The notes below the pieces were generated by a model. That model was given only the letters and a program-made list of their open reading frames with translations, was not told the DNA's origin and ran no database searches. DNA of 64,000 bases from Mycobacterium szulgai (GTDB lineage Bacteria > Actinomycetota > Actinomycetes > Mycobacteriales > Mycobacteriaceae), in the NCBI RefSeq assembly GCF_002116635.1, contig NZ_LQPW01000005.1, forward strand, positions 1 through 64,000, written 5' to 3'. Shown here one piece after another: positions 15,750 through 25,050 of this stretch. Both the position numbers and the translations under genes were made by a program. Position 1 is the stretch's first letter. Each line of letters starts with the position of its first letter.

Positions 15750-17894
15750 CTACGTCAACGAGTCCGGCGGCAGGAAGCGGTCGCCGTACTTCGCGGCGAG
15801 CTCGCGGGCCCGGGCCACGAAGGCTTCCTTGCCCCTACCGAGCGGACCTTCGTATCCGACGATGTACTGCGCGCTACCACCGGTCCACGGCGGGAAACCG
15901 ATGCCCATGATCGAGCCGATGTTGGCGTCAGCGGTCGACGTCAGCACGTTTTCGTCGAGGCATTTCTGAGTTTCCAGTGCCTCGGCGAACAGCATTCGAT
16001 CGATCATGTCCTGTAACGGCGGCTCCGAGGACCCCGACTTGAACGTGTCGCGCAGGCCCGGCCACAAGCCGGACCGCTTGCCGTCGGCGTACTCGTAGAA
16101 GCCGGCACCCTTGAGACGGCCGGACCGGCCGAGCTCAATCATCTTCTCCACCACCGCTTCTGCCGGGTGCGGCTCGTACGTGCCGCCGGCGTCCTCGACG
16201 CCCTTGCGCGTGGCGGTGGCGATCTTGTGCATCAGCTCCAGGTTGAGCTCGTCGGACAGCTGCAGCGGCGGCGCGGGGTAGCCGGCCTGCGAACCGGCCT
16301 GCTCGATGCTGGACGGTTCCACACCCTCGCCGAGCATCGCCAGCGCCTCGTTGACGAAGGTGCCGATGACACGGGAGGTGAAGAAGCCGCGGCTGTCGTT
16401 GACCACGATCGGGGTCTTGCCGATGGCCAGCGTGTAATCGAACACCCGGGCCAGCGCCTCATCAGATGTCTTTTCGCCCTTGATGATTTCGACCAGTGGC
16501 ATCTTGTCGACGGGTGAGAAGAAGTGGATTCCGACGAAGTCCTCCTGCCGCTTGACGCCGGTAGCCAGACCGGTGATCGGCAGCGTCGAGGTGTTCGAGC
16601 CCAACAGCGCATTGGGTTCGACGATGTCCTCGATCTCCTGGAACACCTTGTGCTTGAGTTCCTGGTTCTCGAACACCGCCTCGATGACGAAGTCGACGCC
16701 CTTGAGGTCGGCCGGGTCGCCGGTCGGGGTGATCCGCGCCAGCAGCGCGTCGCTGCGCTCCTGCGTGGTGCGGCCCCGTTCCAGCGCCTTGGCCTCCAGC
16801 TTTTCGGAGTAGCCCTTGCCCTTCTGCGCCGCTTCCAGCGAGACGTCCTTGAGCACCACGTCGTAACCGGCCTTGGCCGAGACGTAGGCGATGCCCGCGC
16901 CCATCATGCCCGCACCCAGCACACCGATCTTGTTGATCTTGACCGGCTCGATGCCGTCGGGCCGCGACCCACCGTTGTTGATGGTCTGCAGGTCGAAGAA
17001 GAACGCCTGGATCATGTTCTTCGACACCTGGCCGGTGACCAGCGTGGTGAAGTAGCGGCTTTCGATGCGGCTGGCGGTGTCGAAGTCGACCTGCGCGCCC
17101 TCGACCGCGGCGGACAGGATGGCCTTCGGCGCCGGCATCGGCGCGCCCTTGATCTGCTTGCGCAGCAGCGACGGGAACGACGGCAGGATGGACGCCAGCC
17201 CCGGCGACGACGGGGTGCCGCCGGGCATCTTGTAGCCCTTCTTGTCCCACGGCTGCTCGTGCGAGTCCGGGTTCGCCTTGATCCACGCCTTGGCCGCGGG
17301 CACCAGCTCCTCGACCGTCGGCAACACCTCGTCGATCAGGCCGAGTTCCTTTGCCTTGGCGGGCTTGAACCGGGTGCCCTGCGACAGCACCGTGACGAAC
17401 GCGTTCTGGATGCCCAGCATCCGCACCGTGCGGGTAACGCCACCGGCACCGGGCAGCAGGCCCAGCGTCGCCTCGGGGAATCCGAACTGCGATCCCTTCA
17501 CGTCGGCCGCAATCCGGTGATGGCACGCCAACGCGATTTCCAGGCCGCCACCGAGCGCAGCGCCGTTGAGTGCCGCCACTACCGGCTTGCCCAACGTCTC
17601 GATGGTGCGCAGCTGCTTCTTGACGGTCTCGACCAGATCGAACGCCTCACCGGCGTTCTCGGGACCGATCTGAATCATGCTCTTGACATCACCGCCGGCG
17701 AAGAAGGTCTTCTTCGCGCTGGTGATCACCACGCCGGTGATCGAATCCTTCTCCTCGACAAGGCGATCCACCGCCTTGCCCATGGATTCGATGTACGCCT
17801 CGTTCATCACGTTGGCCGACCCCGACGGGTCGTCCAGAGTCAGCGTGACGATACCGTCGGCGTCCTTATCCCACTGAATGGTGTTGTCGGCCAT
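15750..17894 (-). CDS. fadB: FadB, trifunctional fatty-acid oxidation complex alpha subunit
   Basis: A 714-residue two-domain enzyme very close to M. tuberculosis FadB (Rv0860). The N-terminal enoyl-CoA hydratase domain has GAALGGGLEIALACHHRIA and GLLPGAGGVTR with its Glu residues. The C-terminal 3-hydroxyacyl-CoA dehydrogenase domain begins with the NAD loop GVLGAGMMGAGIA and contains HFFSPVDKMPLVEI. With FadA (4 bp upstream on the same strand) it forms the beta-oxidation complex that hydrates, oxidises and thiolyses acyl-CoAs. The start at 17894 (MADNTIQWD) matches the conserved N-terminus. Confidence 0.97.
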   Translation of the reverse strand: MADNTIQWDKDADGIVTLTLDDPSGSANVMNEAYIESMGKAVDRLVEEKDSITGVVITSAKKTFFAGGDVKSMIQIGPENAGEAFDLVETVKKQLRTIETLGKPVVAALNGAALGGGLEIALACHHRIAADVKGSQFGFPEATLGLLPGAGGVTRTVRMLGIQNAFVTVLSQGTRFKPAKAKELGLIDEVLPTVEELVPAAKAWIKANPDSHEQPWDKKGYKMPGGTPSSPGLASILPSFPSLLRKQIKGAPMPAPKAILSAAVEGAQVDFDTASRIESRYFTTLVTGQVSKNMIQAFFFDLQTINNGGSRPDGIEPVKINKIGVLGAGMMGAGIAYVSAKAGYDVVLKDVSLEAAQKGKGYSEKLEAKALERGRTTQERSDALLARITPTGDPADLKGVDFVIEAVFENQELKHKVFQEIEDIVEPNALLGSNTSTLPITGLATGVKRQEDFVGIHFFSPVDKMPLVEIIKGEKTSDEALARVFDYTLAIGKTPIVVNDSRGFFTSRVIGTFVNEALAMLGEGVEPSSIEQAGSQAGYPAPPLQLSDELNLELMHKIATATRKGVEDAGGTYEPHPAEAVVEKMIELGRSGRLKGAGFYEYADGKRSGLWPGLRDTFKSGSSEPPLQDMIDRMLFAEALETQKCLDENVLTSTADANIGSIMGIGFPPWTGGSAQYIVGYEGPLGRGKEAFVARARELAAKYGDRFLPPDSLT

Positions 17895-17898
17895 GTAC

Positions 17899-19110
17899 TT
17901 AAACCCTCTCGATGATCGTCGCGACACCCATGCCGCCGCCAATACACAACGTGACCAAGGCGCGCTGGGCGTTGCGGCGCTCCAGCTCGTCGACCATGGT
18001 GCCCAGAATCATTGCGCCGGTGGCACCCAACGGGTGGCCCATCGCGATGGCGCCGCCGTTGACGTTGAGCTTCTCGTCCGGAATGTTCAGATCCTTCTGG
18101 AACTTCAGCACCACCGACGCGAAGGCCTCGTTGAGCTCGAACAGGTCGATGTCGTCGACGGTCAGTCCGGCGCGGTCGAGCACCTTGCGGGTGGCCGGGG
18201 TCGGTCCGGTCAGCATGATGACCGGGTCGGCACCGCTGGTGGCGGTGGCCACGATGCGCGCCCGCGGGGTCAGGCCCTGCGACTTGCCGGCCGCCTCGTT
18301 ACCGATCATCACCAGCGCGGCGCCGTCGACAATGCCGGAGCTGTTGCCGCCGGTGTGCACGTGGTTGATCTTCTCCACCCAGTGGTACTTCTGCAGGGCG
18401 ACGTCGTCGAAGCCACCCATCGCGGCCAGGCCCTCGAAGGCCGGCTTGAGCTTGCCCAGGCCTTCCTTGGTGGTGTCGGGCCGCATGTGCTCATCGTGAT
18501 CGAGAATCAGCAGGCCGTTCTGGTCACGGACCGGTACCACAGACTTGGCGAAGTAGCCGCCGGACCATGCCTCGGCGGCTTTCTCCTGGCTGCGCAGCGC
18601 GTAGTTGTCCACGTCGTCACGCGAGAAACCCTCGATGGTGGCGATCAGGTCGGCACCGATGCCCTGGGGCACGAACATGACGTCGTAGTTGGTGGCCGGG
18701 TCCAGACCCATGGCGCCGCCGTCGGATCCCATCGGAACCCGGCTCATGGACTCGACGCCGCCGGCCAGGACCATGTCGTCCCACCCGGAACGCACCTTCT
18801 GCGCGGCGGTGTTGACGGCTTCCAGGCCAGAGGCGCAGAACCGGTTGAGTTGCACGCCGCCAGAGGTGACGGGCATGCCGGAGGCCAGCACCGCGGCGCG
18901 GGCGATGTCGCCGCCCTGGTCCCCGACCGGTGAGACGCAGCCCAGGATGACGTCGCTGATGAGGTTCTCGTCCAGGTCGGGATTGCGCTTGCGCAGCTCC
19001 TCGATCAGGCCGACGACCAGGCTCAATGGCTTGACTTCGTGCAGCGAGCCGTTCTTTTGCTTGCCGCGCGGCGTACGGATGGCCTCGTAGATGAAGGCTT
19101 CTTCGGACAT
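17899..19110 (-). CDS. fadA: FadA, acetyl-CoA acyltransferase (beta subunit)
   Basis: A 403-residue thiolase, the length I recall for M. tuberculosis FadA (Rv0859). The nucleophilic Cys92 is in NRFCASGLE, the conserved His loop is GHPLGATGA, and CIGGGMG at the C-terminus holds the second catalytic Cys. It performs the last, thiolytic step of beta-oxidation in complex with FadB, whose gene starts 4 bp after its stop. The upstream region to dapC (257 bp) holds a 16-bp palindrome that may be its operator. Confidence 0.97.
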   Translation of the reverse strand: MSEEAFIYEAIRTPRGKQKNGSLHEVKPLSLVVGLIEELRKRNPDLDENLISDVILGCVSPVGDQGGDIARAAVLASGMPVTSGGVQLNRFCASGLEAVNTAAQKVRSGWDDMVLAGGVESMSRVPMGSDGGAMGLDPATNYDVMFVPQGIGADLIATIEGFSRDDVDNYALRSQEKAAEAWSGGYFAKSVVPVRDQNGLLILDHDEHMRPDTTKEGLGKLKPAFEGLAAMGGFDDVALQKYHWVEKINHVHTGGNSSGIVDGAALVMIGNEAAGKSQGLTPRARIVATATSGADPVIMLTGPTPATRKVLDRAGLTVDDIDLFELNEAFASVVLKFQKDLNIPDEKLNVNGGAIAMGHPLGATGAMILGTMVDELERRNAQRALVTLCIGGGMGVATIIERV

Positions 19111-19193
19111 GTCTATTCCTGTTCCAAAAAGGGGGGTTTGGATCCGTCTTAAGAGTAGGTCCAGTTGTAGGGGAACACTAACAGCCTCCTCGG

Positions 19194-19209
19194 CCAACCT
19201 GTTGGTTGG
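19194..19209. promoter_or_regulatory. Palindrome in the fadA / dapC intergenic region
   Basis: CCAACC-TGTT-GGTTGG is a perfect 6+4+6 inverted repeat, 84 bp upstream of the fadA start and 159 bp before dapC. It has the size of a TetR-type operator but could also be a small hairpin. A 9-bp direct repeat (GACATTCGC at 19261 and 19273) lies closer to dapC. Confidence 0.4.
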
Positions 19210-19367
19210 GCCAGAGTTCGCTGGTCAGAGCGGTGCCAGCGGCACGCAGTGTGCGCTTATGACATTCGCGGTGACATTCGCTGTGAACTGTGGGCGGGAA
19301 TTTCGCCAAAACTGCGCCCGGTATTCACTCGCGAAGCCATAAACGCACACTCGTATCCTGGATCGCC

Positions 19368-20549
19368 ATGACGGTGGAGCACCTGCGCCCGTATGCAACC
19401 ACGGTCTTCGCCGAGATGTCGGCGCTGGCCGCGCGCATCGGCGCGATCAACCTCGGACAGGGCTTTCCCGACGAAGACGGACCGCCGCAGATGCTCACGG
19501 CCGCCCAGGACGCCATCGCCGCGGGCGTCAACCAGTACCCGCCCGGAATCGGCATCGCACCACTGCGCCAGGCAATCGCCGCACAACGCCGGCGCAAATT
19601 CGGCGCCGAATACGACCCCGACACCGAAGTGCTAGTCACGGTCGGGGCCACCGAAGCCATCGCGGCAGCGGTGCTCGGCCTCGTCGAACCCGGCTCTGAG
19701 GTCTTGCTGATCGAGCCGTTCTACGACTCCTACTCACCGGTGGTGGCGATGGCCGGCGCCCGCCGCATAGCCATACCTCTGATTCCCGACGGTCAGGGCT
19801 TCGCGCTGGACACCGACGCGCTGCGAAGCGCGCTGACGCCAAGAACGAGAACACTGATCGTAAACACGCCGCACAACCCGACCGGCGCCGTGCTCAACAA
19901 GGACGAGCTGGCCGCCATCGCGGAGATCGCGGTGGCCGCAGACCTTTTGGTAATCACCGACGAGGTATACGAGCACCTCGTATTTGACGGCCACCAACAC
20001 CTGCCACTTGCCACCTTCGACGGCATGGCCGAGCGGACGATCACCATCTCCAGCGCCGCCAAGATGTTCAACTGCACCGGGTGGAAGATCGGATGGGCCT
20101 GCGGCCCAAGACAACTCATCACCGGTGTGCGTGCGGCCAAACAATACCTGAGCTACGTCGGCGGTGCACCGTTCCAGCCCGCGGTGGCAGCGGCGCTGGA
20201 TACCCAGGACGGGTGGGTGGAACAATTGCGTAACTCCTTGCAGGACCGGCGAGATCGGCTGGCTTCGGGTCTGGCGGAGATCGGCTTCGCGCTGCACGAC
20301 AGCTACGGGACCTACTTTCTGTGCGCCGACCCACGTCCGCTGGGTTACGACGACAGCACGTCATTCTGTGCGGCCCTGCCAGAGCAGGCCGGGGTCGCCG
20401 CCATCCCGATGTCGGCGTTCTGCGATCCGGTAGCACCGCACGCCGACACGTGGAATCACTTGGTGCGCTTCACCTTCTGCAAACGCGAGGAAACCCTCGA
20501 CGAAGCGATCAGACGATTGGCCGTGTTGCGCGACCAGCCCGGGCCCTAA
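19368..20549 (+). CDS. dapC: PLP-dependent aminotransferase, DapC-like
   Basis: A 393-residue class I/II aminotransferase. The sequence has the NLGQGFPDEDGP start, a YDSY..VVAMAGA region, the NTPHNPTG motif, ITDEVYEHLVF and the PLP-lysine region SSAAKMFNCTGWKIGW. It corresponds to Rv0858c, described as N-succinyl-diaminopimelate aminotransferase of lysine biosynthesis. It is divergent from fadA as in M. tuberculosis. The ATG at 19368 matches the family start. A kynurenine-type aminotransferase activity is the main alternative. Confidence 0.85.
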   Translation: MTVEHLRPYATTVFAEMSALAARIGAINLGQGFPDEDGPPQMLTAAQDAIAAGVNQYPPGIGIAPLRQAIAAQRRRKFGAEYDPDTEVLVTVGATEAIAAAVLGLVEPGSEVLLIEPFYDSYSPVVAMAGARRIAIPLIPDGQGFALDTDALRSALTPRTRTLIVNTPHNPTGAVLNKDELAAIAEIAVAADLLVITDEVYEHLVFDGHQHLPLATFDGMAERTITISSAAKMFNCTGWKIGWACGPRQLITGVRAAKQYLSYVGGAPFQPAVAAALDTQDGWVEQLRNSLQDRRDRLASGLAEIGFALHDSYGTYFLCADPRPLGYDDSTSFCAALPEQAGVAAIPMSAFCDPVAPHADTWNHLVRFTFCKREETLDEAIRRLAVLRDQPGP

Positions 20550-20980
20550 CCGTCCATCACCCGCCGGCGCAACCCCTCCAGTGCGGCATTCAGAATTTTC
20601 TTGCGCGCGATCCTCACCCAGAACTGCGGCAGCGGCGCCGACGGCTCAACCGTGATCGTGAACCGCACCCGCGTCCGGTCCTCACCTTCGCGGCTCAGGT
20701 TGTACTCACCGTGCTGGCCGTGTTGTTGGGCGGTCTTCTTGGCATCCCATACCATCCAGTCCGGGCCCCAATGGTATTCAAGCAATTCGGTGTCGGTGAT
20801 GCAGGCGACTTTGATGGTCACCTTCACATGGTTGGGCCGGCCATCTTGATGCCTATCGATGACTACGAGGCGCTTGTGCACCGAAGACCATGACGGCACA
20901 GCGTCCATATCGGCGAGCGCCTCCATGATCACTTCCGGCTGCGCGTCGATGACGATTTCGCCCGATGCTTGTACGGCCAC
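20546..20980 (-). CDS. START/SRPBCC-like protein (Rv0857-like)
   Basis: A 144-residue polyketide-cyclase/START-fold protein with EIVIDAQPEVIMEALADMD at the N-terminus and a hydrophobic ligand cavity expected from the family. The GTG at 20980 is used because the neighbouring paralog shares the same Val-Ala-Val-Gln start; a TTG lies 9 bp upstream. Three such genes lie between dapC and pdc, and their order matches Rv0857, Rv0856 and Rv0854. The ligand is unknown, probably a lipid or CoA ester given fadAB and far nearby. Its stop overlaps the dapC stop region by 4 bp. Confidence 0.8.
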   Translation of the reverse strand: MAVQASGEIVIDAQPEVIMEALADMDAVPSWSSVHKRLVVIDRHQDGRPNHVKVTIKVACITDTELLEYHWGPDWMVWDAKKTAQQHGQHGEYNLSREGEDRTRVRFTITVEPSAPLPQFWVRIARKKILNAALEGLRRRVMDG

Positions 20981-21034
20981 CGCTACCAAATTAGCAATCC
21001 CGGCCCGTCATGGACCATGTTGAAACGGCGGAGG

Positions 21035-21475
21035 CTACGCAGTTTCTCCAGTGAGCAATTTCTGCAGCCCCTTCGCAGCGGATTCCAGCACATGCTCGCC
21101 GGCCCGCTTCACCACGAAACCCGGAATGGGCCCGGCAGGTTCTACGGTGATGTCGAAACGCACCCGCGCTTTATCGATGCCTTCGGGTTTGACGGTGTAT
21201 TCAACGTGCTGACCATGTTGCTGGAAAGTCTGGCCAGCATCCCAGCACACCCAATCCGGACCCCAGTGATATTCGAGGATCTCCTTATCGGTCAGGCCCA
21301 GAATTTTGATGGTCGCCTTCACATGGTGGGGTCGGCCATCAGGGTAATAGTCGATCACTTCGACTTGCTTGTGCAGCGGGGACCAGGAAGTCAGGACGTG
21401 AGGATCTGCCAGCGCCTCCATCACCCTTTCCGGAGGCGCGTCAATGACAATCTCGCGCGATACCTGTACGGCCAC
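21035..21475 (-). CDS. START/SRPBCC-like protein (Rv0856-like)
   Basis: A 146-residue paralog of the previous gene (REIVIDAPPERVMEALADPHVLTSWSPLHK; ILEYHWGPDW). The GTG at 21475 gives the same VAVQV start as its neighbour; a TTG start at 21493 would add six residues. The protein is expected to bind a hydrophobic molecule. It is spaced about 50 bp on either side in a same-strand series with far and the Rv0854-like gene. Confidence 0.8.
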   Translation of the reverse strand: MAVQVSREIVIDAPPERVMEALADPHVLTSWSPLHKQVEVIDYYPDGRPHHVKATIKILGLTDKEILEYHWGPDWVCWDAGQTFQQHGQHVEYTVKPEGIDKARVRFDITVEPAGPIPGFVVKRAGEHVLESAAKGLQKLLTGETA

Positions 21476-21524
21476 CGAGCACAACGCTAGCAACGTCGCC
21501 CAGTTTATGGACGGTGTTCAGGCG

Positions 21525-22667
21525 TTACCATCCGATTTCGTTCAGGGGGGTGGTCTCAGCCGGCGGCGATCCGACCGGCCCGGCCGGCGTGCGGGAGAAA
21601 CGCGGTGCTGGCGCGGCCTGCTGCACGCCATGCGCGTCGATCACGGTCGAGCGTGCCCGCAGATGGGCATCGCCGGCGGCTTCGTTGAAGGTCAGCACCG
21701 GCGTCACACACGCGTCCGTGCCGGCGAAGACCTCGGTCCATTCGTCCCGGGTTCGGCCGGCGAATCGTTCGGCGAAGATGGCGTGCATCTGCGGGTACGA
21801 GCCGACGTCGAGCTGGCTGGGCACCTCAGCCGGCGACAATCCGAGTCCGGTCAACAGCGCCGCGAAGAACTGCGGCTCGATGGCGCCGACCGCCAGGTAC
21901 TTCCCGTCGGAAGTCTCATAGCAGCGATAGAACGGTGCGCCACCGTCGAGCAGGAAGGATTCGCGCCGATCGCGCAACCTGCCGGTGGCCTTCATCGTCC
22001 ACATCATCTGGGCCAGCACGCTGACCCCGTCCACCATCGCGGCATCGATAACCTGGCCCTGGCCTGACCGCTCCCGCTCGTACAAAGCGGCGACGACGCC
22101 CAGCAGCGCCAGCATCGAGCCGCCGCCGAAGTCGGCAACCAGGTTCAGCGGCGGCATCGGAGGCCGGTCGGCGTAGCCCAGCGCCGAGAGCGCACCGGTC
22201 TGCGACAGATAGTTGATGTCATGCCCCGCAGTTGAAGCCAGCGGCCCGTCCTGTCCCCAACCGGTGATCCGCACGAAGATCAGCCGCGGGTTGACCGCGG
22301 CGCACTCGTCGGGACCGATGCCCAGCCGCTCGCACGTGCCGGGCCGAAAGCAGTCCAGTAGTACATCTGCCTTGGCGGCCAGCGTCAGCAGCGCATCGGG
22401 CTGCGTCTTGACGTCCAGGTCGACGATCCGCTTGCCGCGGTGCATTAAGTCCCGGTCCTCGGCGGGCATCGCCGCGGCGGCTGTCTGGCGACGACCCGCT
22501 TCGCCCGGCTTCGCCGCGCTCGCGATCGCCGCGGCGGCTGTCTGGGGCCGGCGCACTCGCACCACGTCGGCACCGAGGTCGGCGAGCACCATTCCCGCGT
22601 GCGGGCCGGGCCCGATGCCGCCCAGTTCGATGACCTTCACCCCGGTCAGCGGCCCCCCGCCGGTCAC
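21525..22667 (-). CDS. far: Family III CoA-transferase / alpha-methylacyl-CoA racemase (Far-like)
   Basis: A 380-residue CaiB/BaiF family protein closest to Rv0855 (Far) and the racemase Mcr. Typical motifs are [41 protein letters not shown] with the catalytic His/Asp, and [14 protein letters not shown]. Racemases of this type turn 2R- into 2S-methylacyl-CoA so that branched chains enter beta-oxidation. Oddity: residues about 41-66 are an Ala-rich insertion (RRPQTAAAA then RRQTAAAAM) produced by a 57-bp in-frame segment bounded by a 21-bp direct repeat (22468-22488 and 22525-22545). Confidence 0.82.
   Translation of the reverse strand: MTGGGPLTGVKVIELGGIGPGPHAGMVLADLGADVVRVRRPQTAAAAIASAAKPGEAGRRQTAAAAMPAEDRDLMHRGKRIVDLDVKTQPDALLTLAAKADVLLDCFRPGTCERLGIGPDECAAVNPRLIFVRITGWGQDGPLASTAGHDINYLSQTGALSALGYADRPPMPPLNLVADFGGGSMLALLGVVAALYERERSGQGQVIDAAMVDGVSVLAQMMWTMKATGRLRDRRESFLLDGGAPFYRCYETSDGKYLAVGAIEPQFFAALLTGLGLSPAEVPSQLDVGSYPQMHAIFAERFAGRTRDEWTEVFAGTDACVTPVLTFNEAAGDAHLRARSTVIDAHGVQQAAPAPRFSRTPAGPVGSPPAETTPLNEIGW
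22468..22545. repeat. 21-bp direct repeat inside far
   Basis: The same 21 bases occur at 22468-22488 and 22525-22545, offset 57 bp (19 codons), so the frame is kept. The intervening sequence contains small CTTCGCC repeats. It looks like an in-frame duplication or insertion at the surface loop following the first Rossmann-like strand. Confidence 0.8.
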
Positions 22668-22672
22668 TCTTA

Positions 22673-23116
22673 TTAGCTCCCCTTCTTCACCTTCAGCACC
22701 TGCTTGCGCAGATCTTGGGTCGCGGTATCGACCGTCCCCTTGATGGCGCGTTTGAGCACGAAGCCGGGCAGCGGCACGTTGGGGTCGACGGTTATCTCGA
22801 ACTTGACCAGGGTGCTGTCGCCTTGGGGAACCAAGGTGTACTTCCCGTCCTGCGACTTCTGCTGGGCGGAGCTAACCAGCGTCCAGCTCACCGTGTTTCC
22901 GCTCCAGGTATAGGCGCACACCTGTTCGTCGGTGATGCCTGCCGTCTTGACCTTCATCTTCACTTGGCTCGGCCGCCCGTCATCTCCGGTCGCGAGGATC
23001 TCGGCGCTCTGATGGGGCGACGACCATTCGGGCATCGCTTCGAAATCGGCGATGACGTCGAGGATCTCCTCGGGGCTGGCTTCGATGACGATGTCGCGGG
23101 ACTCTTTGATTGCCAT
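22673..23116 (-). CDS. START/SRPBCC-like protein (Rv0854-like)
   Basis: A 147-residue START-fold protein, the length I recall for Rv0854 ([21 protein letters not shown] at the N-terminus). The ATG at 23116 is the conserved start; the longer frame upstream belongs to the divergent pdc region. It is the first gene of the minus-strand series Rv0854-far-Rv0856-Rv0857 equivalents. A ligand-binding or lipid-cyclase role is family inference only. Confidence 0.85.
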   Translation of the reverse strand: MAIKESRDIVIEASPEEILDVIADFEAMPEWSSPHQSAEILATGDDGRPSQVKMKVKTAGITDEQVCAYTWSGNTVSWTLVSSAQQKSQDGKYTLVPQGDSTLVKFEITVDPNVPLPGFVLKRAIKGTVDTATQDLRKQVLKVKKGS

Positions 23117-23182
23117 GGCCCGCACGATAGCGAACCAGCGCCTCAGCTGGAATACCCTGCTGCCGGGCGTACCGTCGTGGTC

Positions 23183-24853
23183 GTGACTGAACCCGTGTAT
23201 ACCGTCGGCGACTATCTCCTCGATCGGCTCGCAGAACTCGGCGTAACGGAGATCTTCGGCGTTCCCGGCGACTACAACCTGAAGTTCCTCGACCATATCG
23301 TCGCGCATCCAGCCATCCGCTGGGTGGGCAACGCGAACGAGCTCAACGCCGGCTATGCCGCCGACGGGTACGGCCGCCTGCGCGGAATGGCGGCGGTGGT
23401 AACGACATTCGGCGTCGGCGAGCTTTCGGCAACCAACGCCATCGCGGGCAGCTACGCCGAGCACGTGCCGGTGGTGCACATCGTCGGCGGCCCCACCAAA
23501 GACGCACAGGTCGCTCGCCGGGCTTTACATCATTCCCTCGGCGACGGCGACTTCGAGCACTTCTTCCGGATCAGTCGCGAAATTACTTGCGCCCAAGCCA
23601 ATCTCATGCCGGCAACGGCATGCCGGGAGATCGACCGGGTGCTGTGCGAGGTGCGCGAGCAGAAGCGGCCCGGATACATATTGCTTTCCAGCGACGTGGC
23701 GCGCTTCCCCACCGAACCTCCCGCAGACCCGTTGCCCCGCTACACCGGCGGCACCAGTCCGCGCGCGCTCGCACTTTTCACCGAGGCCGCGACCAAGCTC
23801 ATCGATGACCACCAATTGACCGTGCTCGCCGACCTTTTGGTTCATCGCCTGCACGCGGTCAGCGAACTCGAGGCGCTGCTGGCGGCAGACGTCGTGCCGC
23901 ATGCCACGTTGATGTGGGGCAAAAGCCTGCTGGACGAGAGCTCGCCCAATTTCCTTGGCATCTATGCGGGCGCGGCCAGCACCGAACGCGTGCGCGTCGC
24001 GATCGAGGACGCACCCGTGCTGGTGACCGCCGGGGTGGTGTTCACCGACATGGTCAGCGGCTTCTTCAGCCAGCGGATCAACCCGGCCCGCACCATCGAT
24101 ATCGGGCAGTACCAAAGCAGTGTGGGCGACGAGGTGTTCGCGCCGCTGGAGATGGGCGCAGCGCTGGCCGCATTGACCGAAATCCTTACCAGGCGCGGGG
24201 TCAGTTCCCCCGCTGTGGCGGCGCCACCTGAAGCACCACCGCCGATTACCCCGGCGCGCGACGAACCGCTGACCCAGCAGATGGTGTGGGACCGGCTGTG
24301 TGCGGCGCTCACCCCGGGCAATGTGGTATTGGCCGACCAGGGCACCTCGTTCTACGGGATGGCCGACCACCGGCTGCCGCACGGTGTCACGTTCATCGGC
24401 CAACCACTCTGGGGCTCAATCGGTTACACGTTGCCTGCGGCGCTCGGCGCGGGATTGGCGCATCCGGAGCGCAGGACGGTGTTGCTGATCGGCGACGGCG
24501 CGGCGCAACTTACGGTCCAGGAACTCGGCACCTTTTCCCGCGAGGGGCTGTCCCCCGTCATCGTCGTGGTCAACAACGACGGCTATACCGTCGAGCGTGC
24601 GATTCACGGGGAAACCGCCCCCTACAACGACATCGTGGGCTGGAGCTGGACCGAGGTGCCCAACGCGCTGGGAGTGACCGGGCATCTGGCGTTTCGGGCG
24701 CAGACGTACGGCGAACTCGACGACGCATTCACAGCGGCCGCCGTACACCAGGACCGGATGGTGTTCGTCGAGGTGGCCTTGCCGCGCCTCGAGATCCCGC
24801 GCCTGCTCGGCCAACTCGTCGGTTCGATGTCGCCGCCGGATGACCGGCGTTGA
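23183..24853 (+). CDS. pdc: Thiamine-diphosphate 2-keto acid decarboxylase (Pdc, Rv0853c-like)
   Basis: A 556-residue pyruvate/indolepyruvate decarboxylase-type enzyme. Catalytic Glu is in the N-terminal [16 protein letters not shown] segment and a twin His is seen as HHS after ARRAL. The ThDP/Mg motif starts [12 protein letters not shown] and ends [10 protein letters not shown]. It is an ortholog of Rv0853c, reported as a branched-chain or aromatic 2-keto acid decarboxylase. No ATG precedes the conserved [13 protein letters not shown]; the GTG at 23183 is chosen, with a second GTG at 23177 possible. It diverges from the Rv0854-like gene with a short 66-bp gap. Confidence 0.88.
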   Translation: MTEPVYTVGDYLLDRLAELGVTEIFGVPGDYNLKFLDHIVAHPAIRWVGNANELNAGYAADGYGRLRGMAAVVTTFGVGELSATNAIAGSYAEHVPVVHIVGGPTKDAQVARRALHHSLGDGDFEHFFRISREITCAQANLMPATACREIDRVLCEVREQKRPGYILLSSDVARFPTEPPADPLPRYTGGTSPRALALFTEAATKLIDDHQLTVLADLLVHRLHAVSELEALLAADVVPHATLMWGKSLLDESSPNFLGIYAGAASTERVRVAIEDAPVLVTAGVVFTDMVSGFFSQRINPARTIDIGQYQSSVGDEVFAPLEMGAALAALTEILTRRGVSSPAVAAPPEAPPPITPARDEPLTQQMVWDRLCAALTPGNVVLADQGTSFYGMADHRLPHGVTFIGQPLWGSIGYTLPAALGAGLAHPERRTVLLIGDGAAQLTVQELGTFSREGLSPVIVVVNNDGYTVERAIHGETAPYNDIVGWSWTEVPNALGVTGHLAFRAQTYGELDDAFTAAAVHQDRMVFVEVALPRLEIPRLLGQLVGSMSPPDDRR

Positions 24854-24854
24854 A

Positions 24855-25034
24855 TCAGGTCTTGGTTTCGTTGACTTCCAGGGAGGCCAATATCGTCCGC
24901 ACGGTGCGCCGGCAACGCCCGCAGTCGGCGCCCGCGCCGCAGGCCCGCGCAACATCCTTGGTGTTCGACGCGCCCGCTGCGGCGGCGTCGGCCACCATCT
25001 GACTGGTGATGCCGTTACACAGGCAAACGAACAT
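24855..25034 (-). CDS. bfd: Bacterioferritin-associated ferredoxin-like protein (Bfd)
   Basis: A 59-codon frame that ends 1 bp after the pdc stop on the opposite strand. The start reads MFVCLCNGITSQMV, giving C4-x-C6, and later ADCGRC gives C38-x2-C41, which together are the four [2Fe-2S] ligands of the Bfd fold. The helical spacer between the pairs (VADAAAAGASNTKDVARACG) is the usual helix-turn-helix. Bfd proteins reduce bacterioferritin to release iron. No bacterioferritin gene lies in this window, so it may serve a distant bfrA or another partner. Confidence 0.85.
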   Translation of the reverse strand: MFVCLCNGITSQMVADAAAAGASNTKDVARACGAGADCGRCRRTVRTILASLEVNETKT

Positions 25035-25050
25035 GCAGCGGCCCGCTCAC

